A DNA stretch of 64,000 nt, from NCBI RefSeq assembly GCF_018812025.1, contig NC_063061.1, forward strand, positions 31,849,509 through 31,913,508. Reading direction: 5' to 3'. Source of the stretch: Megalobrama amblycephala (taxonomy: Eukaryota; Chordata; Actinopteri; Cypriniformes; Xenocyprididae). The notes under the pieces were generated by a model that had not been told where the DNA came from, ran no database searches, and saw only the letters and a list, made by a program, of their open reading frames with translations. A program made the translations under genes and the position numbers. The first letter of the stretch is position 1. Each line of letters starts with the position of its first letter. Below, one piece after another: positions 34,517-46,818 of this stretch.

Positions 34517-35465
34517 AGGTGCCCAAGAATGCTTTTTCACAAGATGTAATATAAGTCTAAGGTGTCTCCTGAATGTGTCTGTGAAGTTTCAGCTCAAAAT
34601 ACCCCGTAGATTTTTTTAAATTAATTTTTTAACTGCCTATTTTGGGGCATCATTAACTATGTACTGATTTTTTCAGCGCACCGCCCCTTTAATTCGCGTG
34701 CTCCCTGCCACACGAGCTCTCGATTATATTACAGCACATTTACAAAGTTCACACAGCTAATATAACCCTCAAATGGATCTTTACAAGATGTTCGTCATGC
34801 ATGCTGTATGCATGCTTCGAATTATGTGAGTAAAGTATTTATTTTGATGTTTATATTTGATTCTCTATGAGTTTGAGGCTGTGATCCGTGGCTAACGGCT
34901 AATGCTACACTGTTGGAGAGATTTATAAAGAATGAAGTTGTGTTTATGAATTATACAGACTGCAAGTGTTTAAAAATGAAAATGTCTCCGTGAATTCAGT
35001 AAGAAACGATGGTAACTTTAACCTCATTTAACAGTACATTAGCAACATGCTAACGAAACATTTAGATAGACAATTTACAAATATCACTAAAAATATCATG
35101 CTATCATGGATCATGTCAGTTATTATTGCTCCATCTGCCATTTTCGCTGTTGTTCTTGCTTACCTAGTCTGTTGATTCACCTGTGCAGATCCAGACGTTA
35201 CTGGCTTCCCTTGTCTAATGCCTTTCATAATGTTGGGAACATGGGCTGGCATATGCAAATATTGGGGCGTAAACCCCGACTGTTACGTAACAGTCGGTGT
35301 TATATTGAGATCCGCGTGTTTTCCGGAAGTCTTTTAAACAAATGAGATTTACATAAGTTAGAGAAAGCAATGGAGTTTGAAACTCAATGTATGTCTTTTC
35401 CATGTACTGAACTCTTGTTATTCAACTATGCCAAGATAAATTCAAATTTTGAATCTAGGGCATCT
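34517..35465 (+). mobile_element. TTAA-flanked non-autonomous element, member 2
   Basis: AGGTGCCCAAGAATGC... to ...CTAGGGCATCT, flanked by TTAA (34513-34516 and 35466-35469). Segment A has the uninterrupted site near 20341-20346 (CTTTATTTAAGGAACAATTG). A perfect 22-base palindrome lies at 35276-35297 (half-site CCGACTGTTAC). Confidence 0.88.
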
Positions 35466-35469
35466 TTAA

Positions 35470-36987
35470 GTAAAGAATAATTGACGATGGGCCGGTGAAT
35501 TCTTGCACCCCCACCGTTGAAGCTACTGAACTCTCCCAACCCCCATATCTGAGCATCTGAGACTGACTAATAAAAAGAGAAGTTGCAAAAGATAAATTCA
35601 GACTTAAATCGCTATTCTATTAACCTAATATTTTAAAGTGTATAGATAATGAAGGAATTAGCCTAAATCATTTATATGTCATAGTATTTCTGTCATAAAC
35701 TTTATTAATTGCTAAATATTTCATTATTCAATGACTGAAGAATTCAAACAGAATCAGATGCATTGTTTGATCAGATTTACTCCATTTTACTATGCCAGCC
35801 TTTCCCATGCAAAATAAAATGGTACAGAGTAGAGACCCACTTATGTACTTTATCATTATAGGCTGCAGACTTTATAGGCTGCTACACACGATCGCCATGA
35901 ACAACATTTTCAACCCAATAATTATCCTAAAATCCTAAAATCCTTCCAATCATGTTTTAAAAAAACTTTCAGGATAACAAACCCTATACAGTTTATTTAT
36001 TTATTTAATTTTGATCAGGGATTGCACTGCATTGTGGAAAACAGTAGATTTTGTGCTAATAACATAAGTTTATGCAATTATACTTTTTAACACAACTTAA
36101 AATATTTTATATAATAAAACTTAACTGAAATTTTTGCTGTAATAACTACAATGTCTTTTTTGAATTCATTCTGAATTCTGAATTCTGGACATTTATATTA
36201 TTAATGTCTTTACTTGATGCTGCACTACACACTGACAACCGCTAGAGAATGTGTCAGTTCACTAGCTTGGTAGTGGTAGCGCACTCGCCTCGCATGCCAG
36301 CAGTGATTGGGCCAGGGTTCAAGACCGACTCTGAGCAGGGTGGTTAGGATTTGAGTGTGAGTTTTGGAGGCGGAGCAGTGAAGAGAGGGGTGGGATTGTT
36401 GGGTTGATTTCAAATATCAGCAATGTCCAACAGTGTTGTTCAAAATCTACTTACTGCATATTTAAAACTGGGTTCTTTGGGAAGCAAGGTTATCTTTACT
36501 CATAACCAAAAACACACTATTTTTGGTGACTATTTCGTGGTCTAAATACAAAGTGACAAATCTTTCTTGAGCAAGACTTTTGCAGTGCTGGTGATGACTT
36601 CCTTTAACTTGAAAGAAGCATGTTGATGGGTGTGCTCTTGCTCTCGCTCTGGTTGATGTGTGTGCGCACTCTTCCAGGAGAAGTGTCCATACATGGAACC
36701 CCCCTAATTTAATTTCATATGTTGGTATTAATTCAGTGTTTATAATGCTATTACGTTGCCACCCCTCTAGACATGCCCCTGTCTAGTGCAGGTTAAAATC
36801 TCACACTTTAATAGTATTTAATGGATGTATTGCAATAAAACAGGCTGTGTGATTATGAGGAAAGATTACCTCAAAATGTACGTCTGTTTGCATGTTTGAG
36901 TGACTTTATTTAAATTAAATACATTACCTATCGCCACATGTTTACATATATAATGTTTAAGCCTTGTGACTATACTATTGAAACTTT
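35470..36987. other. Gene-free part of duplicated segment B
   Basis: Homologous to parts of segment A (about 20350-20590 and from 24858). No gene apart from the tRNA-like SINE head listed separately. Confidence 0.5.
36265..36340 (+). repeat. tRNA-Ala-like SINE head
   Basis: AGCTTGGTAGTGGTAGCGCA (A-box-like), CTCGCCTCGCATGC (Ala anticodon-arm-like) and GGGTTCAAGACC (B-box-like) are in tRNA order. The stems do not pair well enough for a working tRNA, and extra bases precede the B box. I read it as a tRNA-derived SINE or tRNA pseudogene. Confidence 0.5.
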
Positions 36988-37225
36988 GGCCTGTTTTCAC
37001 AGACAGGGCTTAGACTAAGCCAGGATTAGGGTTAGTTCAGCATTTAAGTAGCTTTTATTAATGTGACCAAGAAAAAAAAAAAACATCAATGGTGTGCATC
37101 TTGAAACAAAACAATGGCTATGACATATTTTAAGATATGTCAGTACAAGTTGCTTTCAGTTACAATGGCTACAATGTGCATTTTAGTCTAGGACTAGCTT
37201 AAGCCTCGTCTGTGAAACCGGGGGG
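36988..37225. mobile_element. MITE present only in segment B
   Basis: GGCCTGTTTTCACAGACAGG... and ...TAGCTTAAGCCTCGTCTGTG followed by AAACCGGGG form inverted ends. The homologous site in segment A (about 25078-25090, TTGAAACTGTGTTTAAATAT) lacks it, so it inserted after the duplication. Confidence 0.7.
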
Positions 37226-37852
37226 TTTGTGTTTTAATATTTACTGTTTGGCCAATTTATTTCCATTGTAAGTGCCTTACATTTATTTTTAAAATTAAAT
37301 AACAATTTTTTATGTGGTGACTGATGTCATGCCACAAATGTTGCCAATAGAGTTCAACTTGTTGAATCCACAAAATTTCCCTTTAAATGTTATTTTTCCT
37401 CCACGTGCAACAACATCCTGTGTCAACAGATGTAAAACTGAATAAATTCACAAAACGTGTCAACACTTAATGACATGTATAAAAACATTAAATATAATTA
37501 TTAACCTGATTTACTACTTGTCATGTAAAAGAATGCCCTAGATCAAGGGAAAGTGGATTCATGCACTCATGATAATGTTGACATTGACTTGTTTTACGGT
37601 ATTGCCTTTGTTAATTATTACTCACTCATAGGATCTGTTAGAGAGTTCAATCAATTTTACATTTACACTTTTTCCAAGATGCTTTAATCCAAAAATTATA
37701 TTACAATTTAATTTCAATTTATTTGTAAATAGCCTTTATAACGCATTTTGTTGCACATCTTTACAGAACACAGAGAAGAATACATAAAGAAAAGGAAATA
37801 GTCTTTTAAAACAAAAGCAGCCAAATGAAAAAGTGCCAAGGAAATTCCTTAA

Positions 37853-39537
37853 AGGGTTAGTTCACCCAAAAATGAAATTTCTGTCATTAATTACTCACCC
37901 TTGTGTTCCACACCCATAAGACCATTGTTCATCGTCAGAACACAAATTAAGATATTTTATATGAAATCCAAGAGGTTTTTTAACTCCCATAGAAAACATC
38001 TAAATGACCACATTTAAGGTCCAGAAAATGAGTAAAGACAACGTTAAAATTGTCGACATGACTACAGTGGTTCAACCTTAATCTTATGAAGCAATGAGAA
38101 TACTTTTTGTGTGCCAAAACAAAACTAAAATAATGACTTTATTCATCAAATTTTCCTCTTCTCTGTCAGTCTTCTCGCTTCTGTGTTTACTTCTGGCCTT
38201 GTACTGGCCGATGCCTGTTCACGTGAACACCACGACGCATGCGTGTGATGCTGGCACAGGAGCTGGCCAACACTGACCCACGTTCTGACGTAAACACTGC
38301 GTAACAACAAGGAAGAAGAAAAAGGTTGAATAAAGTTTTTTCTTGTTGCTTCATTACATTAAAGGTGCCCTAGATTGTTTTTTTACAAGATGTAATATAA
38401 GTCCTAGGTGTCCCCTGAATGTGTCTGTGAAGTTTCAGCTCAAAATACCCCATAGATTTTTTTTAATTAATTTTTTTAACTGCCTATTTTGGGGCATCAT
38501 TAACTATGCACTGATTTTTCAGCGCGCCGCCCCTTTAAGAGATGCGCTTCCTCTGCCCACGAGCTCTCGACTATATATACATCGCATAATCAAAGTTCAC
38601 ACAGCTAATATAACCCTCAAATGGATCTTTACAAGATGTTCGTCATGCATGCTGTATGCATGCTTCGAATTATGTGAGTAAAGTATTTATTTAGATGGTT
38701 ACGTTTGATTCTGTGTGAGTTTGAGGCTGTGCTCTGTGGCTAAAGCTAGCATTACACACTGTTGGAGAGATTTATAAAGAATGAAGTTGTGTTTATGCAT
38801 TATACAGACTGCACGTGTTTAAAAATGAAAATAGCGACGGCTCTCTTGTCTCCGTGAATACAGTAAGAAACGATGGTAACTTTATCCACATTTAACAGTA
38901 CATTAGCAACATGCTAATGAAACATTTAGAAAAACAATTTACAAATATCACTAAAAATATCATGATATCATGGATCATGTCAGTTATTATTGCTCCATCT
39001 GCCATTTTTCGCTGTTGTTCTTGCTTGCTTACCTTGTCTGTGCACAGATCCAGCCGTTAATACTGCCTTTCCTTGTCTAATGCGTTGAATGGGCTGGCAT
39101 TATGCAAATATTGGGGGCGTACATATTAATGATCCCGACTGTTACGTAACAGTCGGTGTTATGTTGAGATCCGAGTGTTTTCCGGAAGTCTTTTAAACAA
39201 ATGAGATTTACATAAGAAGGAGGAAACAATGGGGTTTGAAACTCAATGTATGTCTTTTCCATGTACTGAACTCTTGTTATTTAACTATGCCGAGGTAAAT
39301 TCAAATTCTGATTCTAGGGCACCTTTAAGGTTCACATGGACTATTTTAACAATGTCTTTACTACTTCTCTGGACCTTGAATGTGGTAATTTCGGGGGTAA
39401 TTTATTGGGAGATAAATAAATCTCATCAAAAATATCTTAATTTGTGTTCTGAAGATGAACGAAGGTCTTGTGGGTTTGGAATGACATGAGAGTGAGTACT
39501 TGATGGCAGAAATAAAATTTTTGGGTGAACTAACCCT
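37853..39537. mobile_element. TTAA-type MITE, copy B
   Basis: AGGGTTAGTTCACCC... to ...GGTGAACTAACCCT with intact TTAA on both sides (37849-37852 and 39538-39541). Same site as the copy at 25748-26970. TTAA element member 3 is nested in it. Confidence 0.82.
38363..39324 (+). mobile_element. TTAA-flanked non-autonomous element, member 3
   Basis: AGGTGCCCTAGATTG... to ...CTAGGGCACCT, flanked by TTAA (38359-38362 and 39325-39328). It is closely similar to member 2, including the 22-base palindrome at 39135-39156. Confidence 0.88.
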
Positions 39538-39541
39538 TTAA

Positions 39542-41130
39542 GACTTTTATAAAATTAATATTTTTTCAAATTTAGTTATTGTGGTCAGCATTAGCTATGT
39601 AAATAAATGTGTGCACATATCCTTTGGTGGAACTTCATTGATGCAGTGAGTTTATTATGGCCTATGGTAAGCATTTATCTTGATAAAGATTGGAAAAAAA
39701 TGTGTTTTTATAGGGTGTATGATTATAGGTGAATGTGTTAGTGTATTTATCTCTACCCATTTGCCTTATCTTTCATTTTCCTGTCAGCTGGTTTTAGTGT
39801 TCGTATTCCACTCATGTTTAACAATGTGTTGCTCAGGATATAATAAGGAAATGTTATTGATATTGTTATTGGAACTATTGATGGGAGAAAGGCTCTGCCA
39901 CTCCTGCACAAAAAAGTTTTTAGTGCTGTCAACATTATACGTTCCAGTGTATGAAAATGAAAGTAAATGTACGTGTTGTAGAACCACACTTTACGTAAAA
40001 ATACACATTCTCATGAGATCACATTGCAGAATAACTAAAACAAATAGTGTAAATAAGAACCTATCTTTAGAACAAGGGGTCAAATTATCTTTATTAGTAA
40101 TGTATTAATGACAGTTTAGCATTAATTATTGTCTTGTTCTGATCAATAAACTTAAATATTACTCAATAATGCCATAATTAATGAGGATATAATTTTCACT
40201 TTAGAATAGGGTCAAATTGTCTTTATTACACTATTTTAGCAATTTATAACTACAAAACCAGCAGTAATTAAACATAATTACTAGCTTATTGTTCAATTAA
40301 CGTAATAGAATAGAAATAACTAATACATTATTCTGAACCCTTAAAATAAAGTGTTACCCTTCTTTCTTCTGGCTCCACCTTGGTCTCCACTTTCTCTGGC
40401 TCTGCCTTCGTTTTTTCAATCCACCAGGTCCAGCACAGTGATAGGTTCCTTTGGGTCTGCTGTGGATCTTCATACCTTTGGCTCTGTTGTGGATTTTCCT
40501 CCCTCCAGGTCTGCCGAGGTTTTCCTTTTTCACTCCACCTACTTCACAGGGGTCTCTTTCATAACCAGCTGCTCCATGGTGGACTCCTCCTTCACCATGG
40601 TCATCTCATCTGCTGGCTCCAATGTGGTCTTCACTGCCATTGAGCGGAAATCTACTCCCCTTCTGTGTTGGAAGGCGCTATGACCCAGGGTTGAAAACCA
40701 CTGATTTAATACATACAGGTTTGCAAGTAGATCCACACTTCAACTCTCATTGCCTGCACCCAATGTGACACCTTCCTGATTTTCTTCAAAGTTGTAAAGT
40801 TTAGAGGGCAGAGTGCTTAGGCTCATGTGTTCATATAGTGCTGCTGTAAACATTAACATCACACACATTTGCTGATCATATTAAGCAGATTCATGATATG
40901 CTAAGAGTGAGACCATCATCAACTGAAGTGCTGTTGTTATCAGACACGAATTTGCTTTCATAATTTGCTTTTTTATAATCTGGAGCATTTTTAAAGAAAT
41001 CGGATATTTGTCTTTGACTACCATTTGAACTACTTATTATTTTCTCATTTGAATAATCTAATTTTAACAGTGAGATCACTGACACAATGAATTATATTTA
41101 TTTCTCAAAGTCACAAATCACATTTGATAT
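39542..41130. other. Gene-free stretch with repeat fragments
   Basis: About 40090-40358 ends in TTAAAATAAAGTGTTACCC, a likely fragment of the GGTAACACTTTA family. A Pro/Ser/Thr-rich open stretch at 40351-40683 has no recognisable family. GGGTTGAAAACCACTG near 40690 resembles a hAT end. Confidence 0.4.
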
Positions 41131-41133
41131 TTA

Positions 41134-41982
41134 GGCCCAATCCCAATTCTACCCCTTCCCCTTTCCCTTTCCCCTTTGTTTCGCGCGTTCACGTGAAGGG
41201 GTAGGGGTGTCCCAATTCTCATTTGGTTGGAGGGGAAGGGGTAGGGGGAAGGGCCAGGTAGCCCTTCAAACGATGATTTTTCGGGACCACACTTCAGATG
41301 AAGGGGTATGATAAATTTCCAACATGGCCGACCGAGCGAGCAGAGAGACCCATAAATGTAAGTATTTTTTTTTTATGGTAAACAGTATTTTAGTAATAAG
41401 TAATCACTTGTTTTATGTTGCCTTTAATCTTGTGTTCATGTATACGGTTATGTTCTCCGAAAAAAGATTTGTTAAAATCGCTATGAAAAAAGTTCGCTAA
41501 TGTTTTTTACTTTATGATAGTTCCACAACATATTTTTTTATATTTTATTGAAACCCGCGTTGATTTGACAACATAAATTCAAATCCGGTGGCAGATAACT
41601 TGTCTTTTTGCCGCATACCTGATTAATGTATTGTTTTGTTGTGTTACGTCCATAAATACGTGTATGTTACATGATGTAAACAAAAAGTGCATTCAGTTTG
41701 CGTGCTTATTCATCAGTATTGTATGTTCTGTATCAACCAGGGTCTCCTGAGGAAACACGCAGACTCATACGTTTTCGTGCAGAAAACGAGCAGCGTTTCT
41801 TGAAATCGAAATGCACAGCAAAACGTGTGATGACGTGTAACGGTCTAGTAGTGGTGTCCCATTTTTTAGGGGAATATTTTCAGCCCTACCCCTTGACACT
41901 CTGTTTCAAGGGGTAAGGTGAAGGGGTAGGCGTAGGGGGAAGGGGAAGGGGAAGGGGTATAAAATAGAATTGGGATAGGGCC
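41134..41982 (+). mobile_element. Harbinger (PIF)-type non-autonomous element
   Basis: Inverted ends GGCCCAATCCCAATTCTA... and ...TAGAATTGGGATAGGGCC are flanked by TTA (41131-41133 and 41983-41985), the usual PIF/Harbinger target. Subterminal CCCCTTCCCC runs make the stems strong. The interior carries a relic of a spliced Myb-like gene (next entry) but no nuclease. Confidence 0.8.
41324..41850 (+). pseudogene. Relic of Harbinger Myb/SANT-like protein gene
   Basis: Exon 1 41324-41357 (MADRASRETHK plus one base) ends at a consensus donor GTAAGT. Exon 2 starts at 41741 after CAACCAG. Spliced, the frame continues W-SPEETRRLIRFRAENEQRF-L, which looks like the first helix of the Myb/SANT-like (trihelix) DNA-binding protein that Harbinger elements encode beside their nuclease. 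After about SKCTAKR the sequence runs into the element's other end, so the gene is truncated by an internal deletion. Confidence 0.6.
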
Positions 41983-42134
41983 TTAATCATTTTTAAAATA
42001 AAATTGGAAAATAAAAAACAACTATTTTAAGTTGAGTCATCTTAAATTCCAGTGCAGTGAGGCAGCTGTCAGCAGGTGGTGCTGCAGCACCCCTAGTTCC
42101 CACAGCCATAACTCCAACTAAACAAATTCTATAG

Positions 42135-42328
42135 CAGGGATGGGCAACTTCAGTCCTGGAGGGCCACTGCCCAGCAGAGTTTAGCTCCAACCCTAATCAA
42201 ACACACCTGAACCAGCTAATCAAGGTCTTTAGGATTAGTAGAAAGTTATAGGCAAGTGTGTTTTTATCAGGGATGGAGATAAACTCTGCAGGACACTGGC
42301 CCTCCAGGACCGGAGTTGCCCATCCCTG
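42135..42328. mobile_element. 194-bp MITE, hAT-type
   Basis: CAGGGATGGGCAACTTCAGT... and ...CCGGAGTTGCCCATCCCTG are inverted ends. The 8-bp duplication TTCTATAG is perfect (42127-42134 and 42329-42336). Related copies are at 57395-57587 and, cut by the window end, from about 63890. Confidence 0.88.
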
Positions 42329-42366
42329 TTCTATAGGATTAGAGTCGGGTGTATTTTATTAGGGTT

Positions 42367-43373
42367 TAGGGCTGCCCCCTAATAGTTGACTAACCGTTAG
42401 TCAACTTGAAGAGGCTTGGTCGACCAAGATTTTATTAATCGGTTAGTCGCAGAAAAAAAAAATCTCCACAGGAAGTGGCGAGGTCACGCAGTCCTAGAGG
42501 CACAGATCATTAACTGCAGGAAATCCAAACATTCACCTTTCATTTATCAACCTCAAATATGGCTTATCACTTGAAACATGTAAGTCGCAACTTTAGTCCA
42601 TTCTCTTTAATGTTTGCCTATAGATAAATGTTGCGCTATTATTTGGCGCATATCCAAGTGTTTGTGTGGAGAGCGTGTTTACTGCATGACATGGAGGCGC
42701 CGGTGTGATCACTGCACTTAACTTAAAATACTCCGTCATTTTTGGTCATAAGAGTAATGCAAATGTAAAGGGTCTACTTTTATTTCTGTAAACTCACAAT
42801 AACAGCAAAACGTTGTGCTTTTGTAAAACAATGAAAGCAATCAGGATGCGTTTTCTGATCTCGGTCTCGGTGAACTTGAGCTCGTAACAAGCATGAACCG
42901 AAACTCATCGTATAGGCTGCTTTCCTCACAGACACAATAAATATATCTATAGCTTGGAATGTCTACTTTTAAACGAGCCAATTCAAATGGAAAATAAATA
43001 TTCTCAGATTATGTAATCCATATGAAACTTGCATATAGGCGCGTCCACTACTGCGGAGATGAGAGATGAGTCAGCATTGTTGACTTAATCTCTGCAGCCG
43101 AAAACACAGAAAACATTATCAATAAATTATTAAAATGTTTAGACAGTCTCCTTGCTGTTTTTTCACGACACTTTCATAATCGTTACGTTTGCCGGTGCAC
43201 TGTGGCAAGCTTTATGCATGTGTTTGAGCACTGATTAGGCTATGTATACATAAGATTAAAGACTCATTATTATGATTTATGGCTTATTAATATAAATGCG
43301 CGATTAGTCGACTAATGGCTTAAATGAACGACTACTGGTCGACTAGAAAAATCTTTAGTCGAGGGCAGCCCTA
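42367..43373. mobile_element. Non-autonomous hAT element, 1,007 bp
   Basis: TAGGGCTGCCCCCTAATAGT... and ...GTCGAGGGCAGCCCTA with the perfect 8-bp duplication TTAGGGTT (42359-42366 and 43374-43381). Inner inverted words (TTAGTCGACTAA type) occur near both ends. It contains the module shared by four repeats (about 42718-42850). No transposase. Confidence 0.88.
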
Positions 43374-43381
43374 TTAGGGTT

Positions 43382-44523
43382 AGAGCTAAACTCTGCAGGA
43401 CAGCGAACCTTAAGGGCCAGAGTTGACCACCCCTGCATAAGAGAATATTCTGCTATAAAAATATTGTAATTTTCAAACCTCAAAAAAAATCCTCCTCACT
43501 GCAAAAATAGCATTTTTTGAATCAAAGTGACCAAAACATCTTGTTTTTTTGCTACCTGCAATTTCTGACATTATAATTTAACAACATTTCCATTGGACCA
43601 TCTCCACCATAAAAACAATATATGTAACAATGGTATAAAAAACAGTATTGAAAAGCTAAAAGAGGATGTGATGTAAGAGTACAAGCATTTCTCTTAATTT
43701 AAAGAATACTTTATATATTAAAAAATATTATTAGAATATCTCAAATATTTATTAGACAGTAGGCAAGGCAAGAGTTCACACTAAAAGCAACTCTCGGCTT
43801 CCTAGTGATCACCACACTGTCTGCCTCTGATGGCTTCCAGTCACCACCTTGGACTTATAAGTTTCTATTTGCATTCTGAGCAGTTTTGAGATATTGAGTT
43901 ATTTGAGATATTGAGACCCTTCTGTTTAAAAAAAATACAAATTAGCACAGTGCAAGGTATCTTTTTTTTTTTTTTCAGAAAACAAATGGCTTTCAATAAA
44001 TTAGTTATTGACCATTAATATGTATGGTGTGTTTGTAAATACACACACAAAAAAAACATTTTTTCATTTTTATTTAGAAAAAAAAAGAAAATGTTGATCA
44101 AAAGAATCTAACACTTCAAACTTCAAAGTCTTTTTGTGACACTGGATTGCACAGTTTTCATTCAGGAGAAATTTTTTCATACATGCACACATATACCACA
44201 TATGCACGCATACATATGCCGCACAGACACATTATACAGATACACACACCAAATGCAAAGGAGTCTAACTTAGCCTCCTCCCAAGTCTTATCAAAAATCA
44301 TCCCAATCACCTCTGTACTCTTTCGCCATGTTTATGTTTGTTTCTTCTATTATTTATGCGATGCAGAACTCCCTAAACTGCCACACTCTATATCTCTCCA
44401 TTCAAATCCTCCTTTCAACCGCTCTCCCCGAAAGTGCTGTCGAAAGGCACATAATTACCATAATAACCTATATATAAAAGCCCATGTTGTATTATTACAA
44501 TAGCGTGAACGGTTGAAAAGTTA
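43382..44523. repeat. Gene-free; interspersed repeat, inverted relative at 55830-56480
   Basis: About 43960-44440 contains stretches (AACTTCAAAG...ATTGCACAGTTTTCATT, then CCTCCTCCCAAGTCTTATC) that reappear as reverse complement at about 55960-56460. These are two inverted copies of one repeat, on either side of the large Merlin-type element. No gene. Confidence 0.55.
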
Positions 44524-44531
44524 AGTTATGG

Positions 44532-45799
44532 GGTAACACTTTACAATAAGGTTGTATTAGTTAACATTAGTTAATGCATTAATTAACATGAACTAACCAT
44601 GAACAACACCTCTGTTCAGCATTAGTTATTTTGTTAACGTTAATTCACGCCCATTTAATGCATTAATTCACGTTAACAACGCAATTAGTTAACATTAGTT
44701 AATGCATTAGTTAACATGAACAACCATAACAACACCTCTGTTCAGCATTAGTTAATGTTTGTTAACGTTAATTCACGCCCATTTAATGCTATTCACGTTA
44801 ACGCGCAATTAGTTAACATTAGTTAATGCATTAGTAACATGAACTAACCATAACAACACCTCTGTTCAGCATTAGTTATTATTTATTTACGTTAATTCAC
44901 GCACATATATCAATGCTTCTATTTACGTTAATAGTGCAAGTAGTTAACGTTAGTTAATGCATTAAACATTAGTTCAACTTTGTTAACGTTAACTCACGCA
45001 TATATGAATGCACCTATTCATGTTAACAGCGCAATTAGTTAACATTAGTTAATGCATTAGTTAACTTGAACTAATCACGAACAATCTCTGTAAATAGCCT
45101 TAATGTTTTAAGGTTAACTTAGTGTACATATTTAGCTACATTAGTTAATGTAGCAGTTGACAAACTAAGGGTGAACATTTCTAACTCACCATCTTACCTG
45201 AACATTAACAGATATGTTGTTCATGTTTATATGCACTTTACTATCATTACTTAACCTTAACAAAGCATTTATTAATGAATTTGTGAACCTTATTGTAAAG
45301 TGTACACTAGTTTCAACATTAACTGATGAGTTACTAACATTTGTAGACCCTTTATTAACATGACTTACCATTAACAAAGCATTTATTAATGAATTTGTGA
45401 ACCTTATTGTAAAGTGTACACTAGTTCAACATTAACTGATGTGTTACTAACATTTGTAGACCCTTTATTAACATGACTTACCATTAACAAAGCATTTATT
45501 AATGAATTTGTGAACCTTATTGTAAAGTGTACACTAGTTCAACATTAACTGATGAGTTACTAACATTTGTAGATCCTTTATTAATATGACTTACCATTAA
45601 CAAAGCATTTATTAATGAATTTGTGAACCTTATTGTAAAGTGTACACTAGTTCAACATTAACTGATGTGTTACTAACATTTGTAGACCCTTTATTAACAT
45701 GACTTACCATTAACAAAGCATTTATTAATGAATTTGTGAACCTTATTGTAAAGTGTACACTAGTTCAACATTAACTGATGTGTTACTAACATTTGTAGG
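44532..45799 (+). repeat. Left terminal inverted repeat (tandem units)
   Basis: The outer part to about 45180 has several copies of a unit of about 125-131 bp rich in TTAGTTAACATTAGTTAATG words. The inner part (about 45240-45799) has about five units of 113 bp, each with CATTTATTAATGAATTTGTG followed by AACCTTATTGTAAAGTGT. That last word is the complement of the element's own terminus, so potential transposase-binding sites are repeated inside the arm. Confidence 0.85.
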
Positions 45800-46107
45800 T
45801 TCATTACAAAGCAGTCATTATTGATTTTATTGAACTCTAAATGAGTGAAAGCTTAAATTTTCATAATCTTTATTACAATACATAACAGTGGTATAACAAT
45901 TTAGATGTATTACAAATCAATAAAAAGACAACTGGAAATTAATTTACACAACTGTGTAAAAGTGTTTTTGATTTATTTAAAATAAGAAAAAAATAATGAG
46001 TGTTTCAAAAGAGTAAAATAAGGAGGATCTGGGAGTGAGCAAGCATGGTCAAGTTAGGCTGGACAAATAGTGAGTAATCACCTTTGGAATTTATTCAGCT
46101 TTGTGTT

Positions 46108-46786
46108 TTAAAGGTGATATTTTCGATTAATGTCCTTCAGCAGTCTTCCAAGAGGACCATTTCTGTGTCGGTTTCCTAGCCAATAAGTCCACTCTATCAG
46201 CTTTAGATGTTGTTTTAGTAGGTCCTCTGTCCTATTTCCTCTAAGACGCCATATTTTTCCTTTGTAAGTTAACCATGCTCTTTCCAGATTCTGTGTATGG
46301 CTGCCTGTTCTTGGATCTACAAAACACTGATTATGCTTCACAGGAAAGTGATTATAGCCAAGATTGGTTAGGACCCCTCTGTAAGCACGCCATTCATCAC
46401 TAAGTATGGAACTTCCAGGATGCACATGTTGTACAATAAGTGGGATAAGGTGATTTCGGGACCTTTGATGAACAAGTTTTAGAATGGGCTTGCTATTTCC
46501 TGGTGCAACCCCCAGCATCCCAAAGACCCACTTTCTTCTACGCCAAGTCTTTGCGAACCTTCCACGTCCATACTGGAAAACAAGTATACAAGTATACAAT
46601 ATTTAAAAATACAAACCTTTCAAAATCATTTTTAGGTCATTCAAAATGGATTCACAAAAAATGCAATTATTCTATACATTCTAACACTCATCAGTCTATT
46701 ACTCATTCTAACACACTTTAAACTCATCAGTTTGTTAGTCCAACCATTATGCCCTTATCTTGGGGTATCAAATAAGGGAGGCATCT

Positions 46787-46818
<32 letters not shown>

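Noticed and set aside
36265..36340. Functional tRNA-Ala
   Set aside because: Acceptor and T stems do not pair, and the arm before the B box is too long.
44532..45799. CRISPR-like array or centromeric satellite
   Set aside because: The repeats are direct tandem units without spacers, mirrored at the other end and bounded by a target duplication. They are transposon arms in a eukaryote.
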